From NCBI GenBank assembly GCA_036336715.1, contig JAYZFP010000218.1, forward strand, positions 1 to 24,823: 24,823 nt of DNA, read 5' to 3'. The position numbers and the translations under genes were made by a program. How positions within the stretch are numbered: the first letter of the stretch is position 1; each line of letters starts with the position of its first letter. The stretch comes from JABAAE01 sp036336715 (GTDB lineage Bacteria > Planctomycetota > Planctomycetia > Pirellulales > Pirellulaceae). Shown here piece by piece: positions 23,435-24,823 of this stretch. Below the pieces are notes generated by a model, which saw only the letters and a program-made list of their open reading frames with translations, had not been told where the DNA came from and ran no database searches.

Positions 23435-24784
23435 TTACTTTGGATCGTCTACTACGGAGATCAGCAGGGTGCCTGAATTGTCTGACAGCTGTCCGGGAGA
23501 TTCATTCACACGAAAATAAAGTGTACCGGTTTGGGCAACTTCCAGTTTCTTTGACAGCCCCACTCCAACCTGCCTCTCAAAATCAATGACACCCCCTGAC
23601 GGTTTGATCACCGCGACCAACTGGCCCAGAGGACGTCCCCGATAGTATTCAAGGGTCAGCCCATTCGGCTCACAGGGCCAGGCTGTTTTTTTCTTTTCGA
23701 CCAGCGATTCCCGGATGACGTAACGCCCCCGGGACCGGATCCAGTAGGACTTTCCGGCAGTCACCTCGATACCGGAGTTTTGCCAGCTCCGATTGCATGC
23801 GATTACCCTCAGAACATTCCTCTTGGAAGGTGCGACTTGGTGGTCAATCCTTGTGACCGAGGGGCGGACGTTGTAATCCAGATCGGACAGGTAAGCGGAC
23901 CATTCTTCCGACATCTGCTTTCGTTTAGCCCCGAATGTTTTTTCAAAACTGGCATCCAGTTTGCCGCTCGCGATGGCTGGGGCAAGCTCCCGGAACCCTG
24001 TTTGATAGTCGGGATGGGAATCGAGAAAGGAGGCCATGGCCCAAACCCAGGCATAAGGTTCGACATTCAGAAAAGACCGGCTTGGCAAATTGCGAATCTC
24101 GGCGATCCGCAGTCCCTTACCCTCGGTCAGTTCATCACGTATTTTCCGTGTCCTACCCCAGTAGGGTGCCTCCTCCCGGTCTCGAATCGTGACCCGGGTT
24201 TCCAATTTTCCGTCGATCCAGCGATGGGAGGCAAACCATTCCGCCATTCCTTCGTTATACCAAGGGGGTATTTGCTCACCGAGGTGACTGAACAGAAAGG
24301 CATGGGTTCCCTCGTGAATCATCAATTGCCGCCGCATGTAGGAACTGGGTTGATCATGCATCCAGAAGGATTTCAGACCGTAGGTATAGCCGTTTTTGAA
24401 ATCCGGCAACCCATTCGGCAGTACGCCCGATCTTCGAAAACGGTTGAGATCGTCAATCAGGAATCCGGTTGCGTGGAATCCACTGACGTCAGCAACCGAG
24501 TAATAGTCGGCCCAATCGGCAACTGCTTCATCAAAGACACTGGCAAGTTCATCCACCTCCGGCGAGGTCGGCAGATCGGTAAACAGGGACAGGTGCTTCC
24601 CCTCGATTTTACGGATCCGGTTGGCCCGCAGTCTGCCTTCGTCCACCACCAGCCCAATCCGTGTATCGCCAAGGTCCTGTGCAGAGAGGGGTGACAAAAA
24701 GAGGGGTGACAAAAAAACGAGGCTGGTGATCAGTATCGGGAGAAAGTGTTGCACGTTTTTGCTTCCAGGTGAACTTGCGACCAT
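23435..24784 (-). CDS. Secreted zinc metallopeptidase (DUF1570-like) with a C-terminal PA-IL-like lectin domain
   Basis: The 449-residue product begins with a signal peptide (about 1-36, ending L-S-A-Q). The catalytic region (about 60-290) contains the gluzincin zinc motif H-E-G-T-H (157-161) and, 17 residues on, N-E-G-M-A-E-W (177-183), where Glu178 is the likely third ligand. This matches the DUF1570 / peptidase MA-like proteins common in planctomycetes. The last ~125 residues (W-Q-N-S-G-I-E-V-T-A-G-K-S-Y-W-I, G-R-P-L-G-Q-L-V-A-V-I, T-G-T-L-Y-F-R-V-N-E-S) resemble PA-IL/LecA galactose-binding modules and suggest glycan attachment. It should act outside the cytoplasm; the substrate is unknown. 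The ATG at 24784 has GGGGGA about 12 bases upstream. It converges on the esterase remnant. Confidence 0.88.
   Translation of the reverse strand: MVASSPGSKNVQHFLPILITSLVFLSPLFLSPLSAQDLGDTRIGLVVDEGRLRANRIRKIEGKHLSLFTDLPTSPEVDELASVFDEAVADWADYYSVADVSGFHATGFLIDDLNRFRRSGVLPNGLPDFKNGYTYGLKSFWMHDQPSSYMRRQLMIHEGTHAFLFSHLGEQIPPWYNEGMAEWFASHRWIDGKLETRVTIRDREEAPYWGRTRKIRDELTEGKGLRIAEIRNLPSRSFLNVEPYAWVWAMASFLDSHPDYQTGFRELAPAIASGKLDASFEKTFGAKRKQMSEEWSAYLSDLDYNVRPSVTRIDHQVAPSKRNVLRVIACNRSWQNSGIEVTAGKSYWIRSRGRYVIRESLVEKKKTAWPCEPNGLTLEYYRGRPLGQLVAVIKPSGGVIDFERQVGVGLSKKLEVAQTGTLYFRVNESPGQLSDNSGTLLISVVDDPK
24686..24715 (-). repeat. In-frame 15-base duplication in the signal peptide
   Basis: The metallopeptidase signal peptide contains F-L-S-P-L twice in a row (residues 24-33), encoded by a tandem 15-base repeat. 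It lengthens the hydrophobic core without breaking the frame and looks like a slippage product. Confidence 0.85.
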
Positions 24785-24823
24785 TCTAGGAAAAATCCCC
24801 CTTTCGACAAATGAGAAATCACG

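Overview
The window reads as chromosomal DNA of a planctomycete (Planctomycetota). The evidence is the mix of families: a DUF1080 protein, a PQQ-like beta-propeller protein with several membrane helices, a DUF3500 protein, a BBP7-like outer-membrane beta-barrel, a DUF1570-like metallopeptidase with a lectin-like tail, an EF-G of the spirochaete/planctomycete/mitochondrial type (P-loop HIDSGKTT), and subunit C of the formyltransferase/hydrolase complex of tetrahydromethanopterin-linked C1 metabolism. Genes lie on both strands with frequent intergenic gaps of 100-400 bases. No phage, insertion sequence, CRISPR array or rRNA was seen.

Layout. 1-1027: end-truncated HAD hydrolase and DUF1080 gene (minus). 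1209-1886: DUF2461 gene (plus), converging on a minus pair, the PQQ-like propeller (1918-3738) and DUF3500 (3790-4845). 5295-7433: secreted fasciclin protein, ECF-like sigma factor and RskA-like anti-sigma factor (plus), with terminators after the fasciclin gene and after the anti-sigma gene. 7655-8977: homoserine dehydrogenase. 9098-11151: prs and a single-domain GlmU-type uridylyltransferase (minus); 16-bp tandem repeats sit on both sides of prs. 11302-13611: divergent BBP7-like barrel and TraB-family protein, with a near-consensus sigma70 promoter for the latter. 14048-16746: class II fumarase and a secreted TPR protein. 17184-19295: EF-G. 19462-21200: a Dnmt2-like C5-cytosine methyltransferase directly downstream of fhcC (minus), divergent from mobA (21297-21941). 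22043-22477: SufE. 22630-22703: tRNA-Pro(GGG) with a strong terminator. 22954-23340: remnant of a sialate O-acetylesterase gene. 23435-24784: secreted zinc metallopeptidase.

How the genes may work together. The fasciclin/sigma/anti-sigma trio looks like a self-contained cell-surface regulon, reminiscent of mycobacterial SigK-RskA with its fasciclin-domain targets. glmU-prs keeps a gene order known from other bacteria and supplies UDP-GlcNAc and PRPP. fhcC belongs to H4MPT-dependent formaldehyde/formyl metabolism, and mobA could supply molybdenum cofactor guanylylation nearby. The Dnmt2-like gene is the most unusual single call: its motifs look like the tRNA-methylating Dnmt2 family rather than a restriction-modification enzyme. 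Most other genes are housekeeping or planctomycete surface proteins. I did not find a clearly new multi-gene system; the best candidates for follow-up are the fasciclin-sigma module, the Dnmt2-like gene and the repeats flanking prs.
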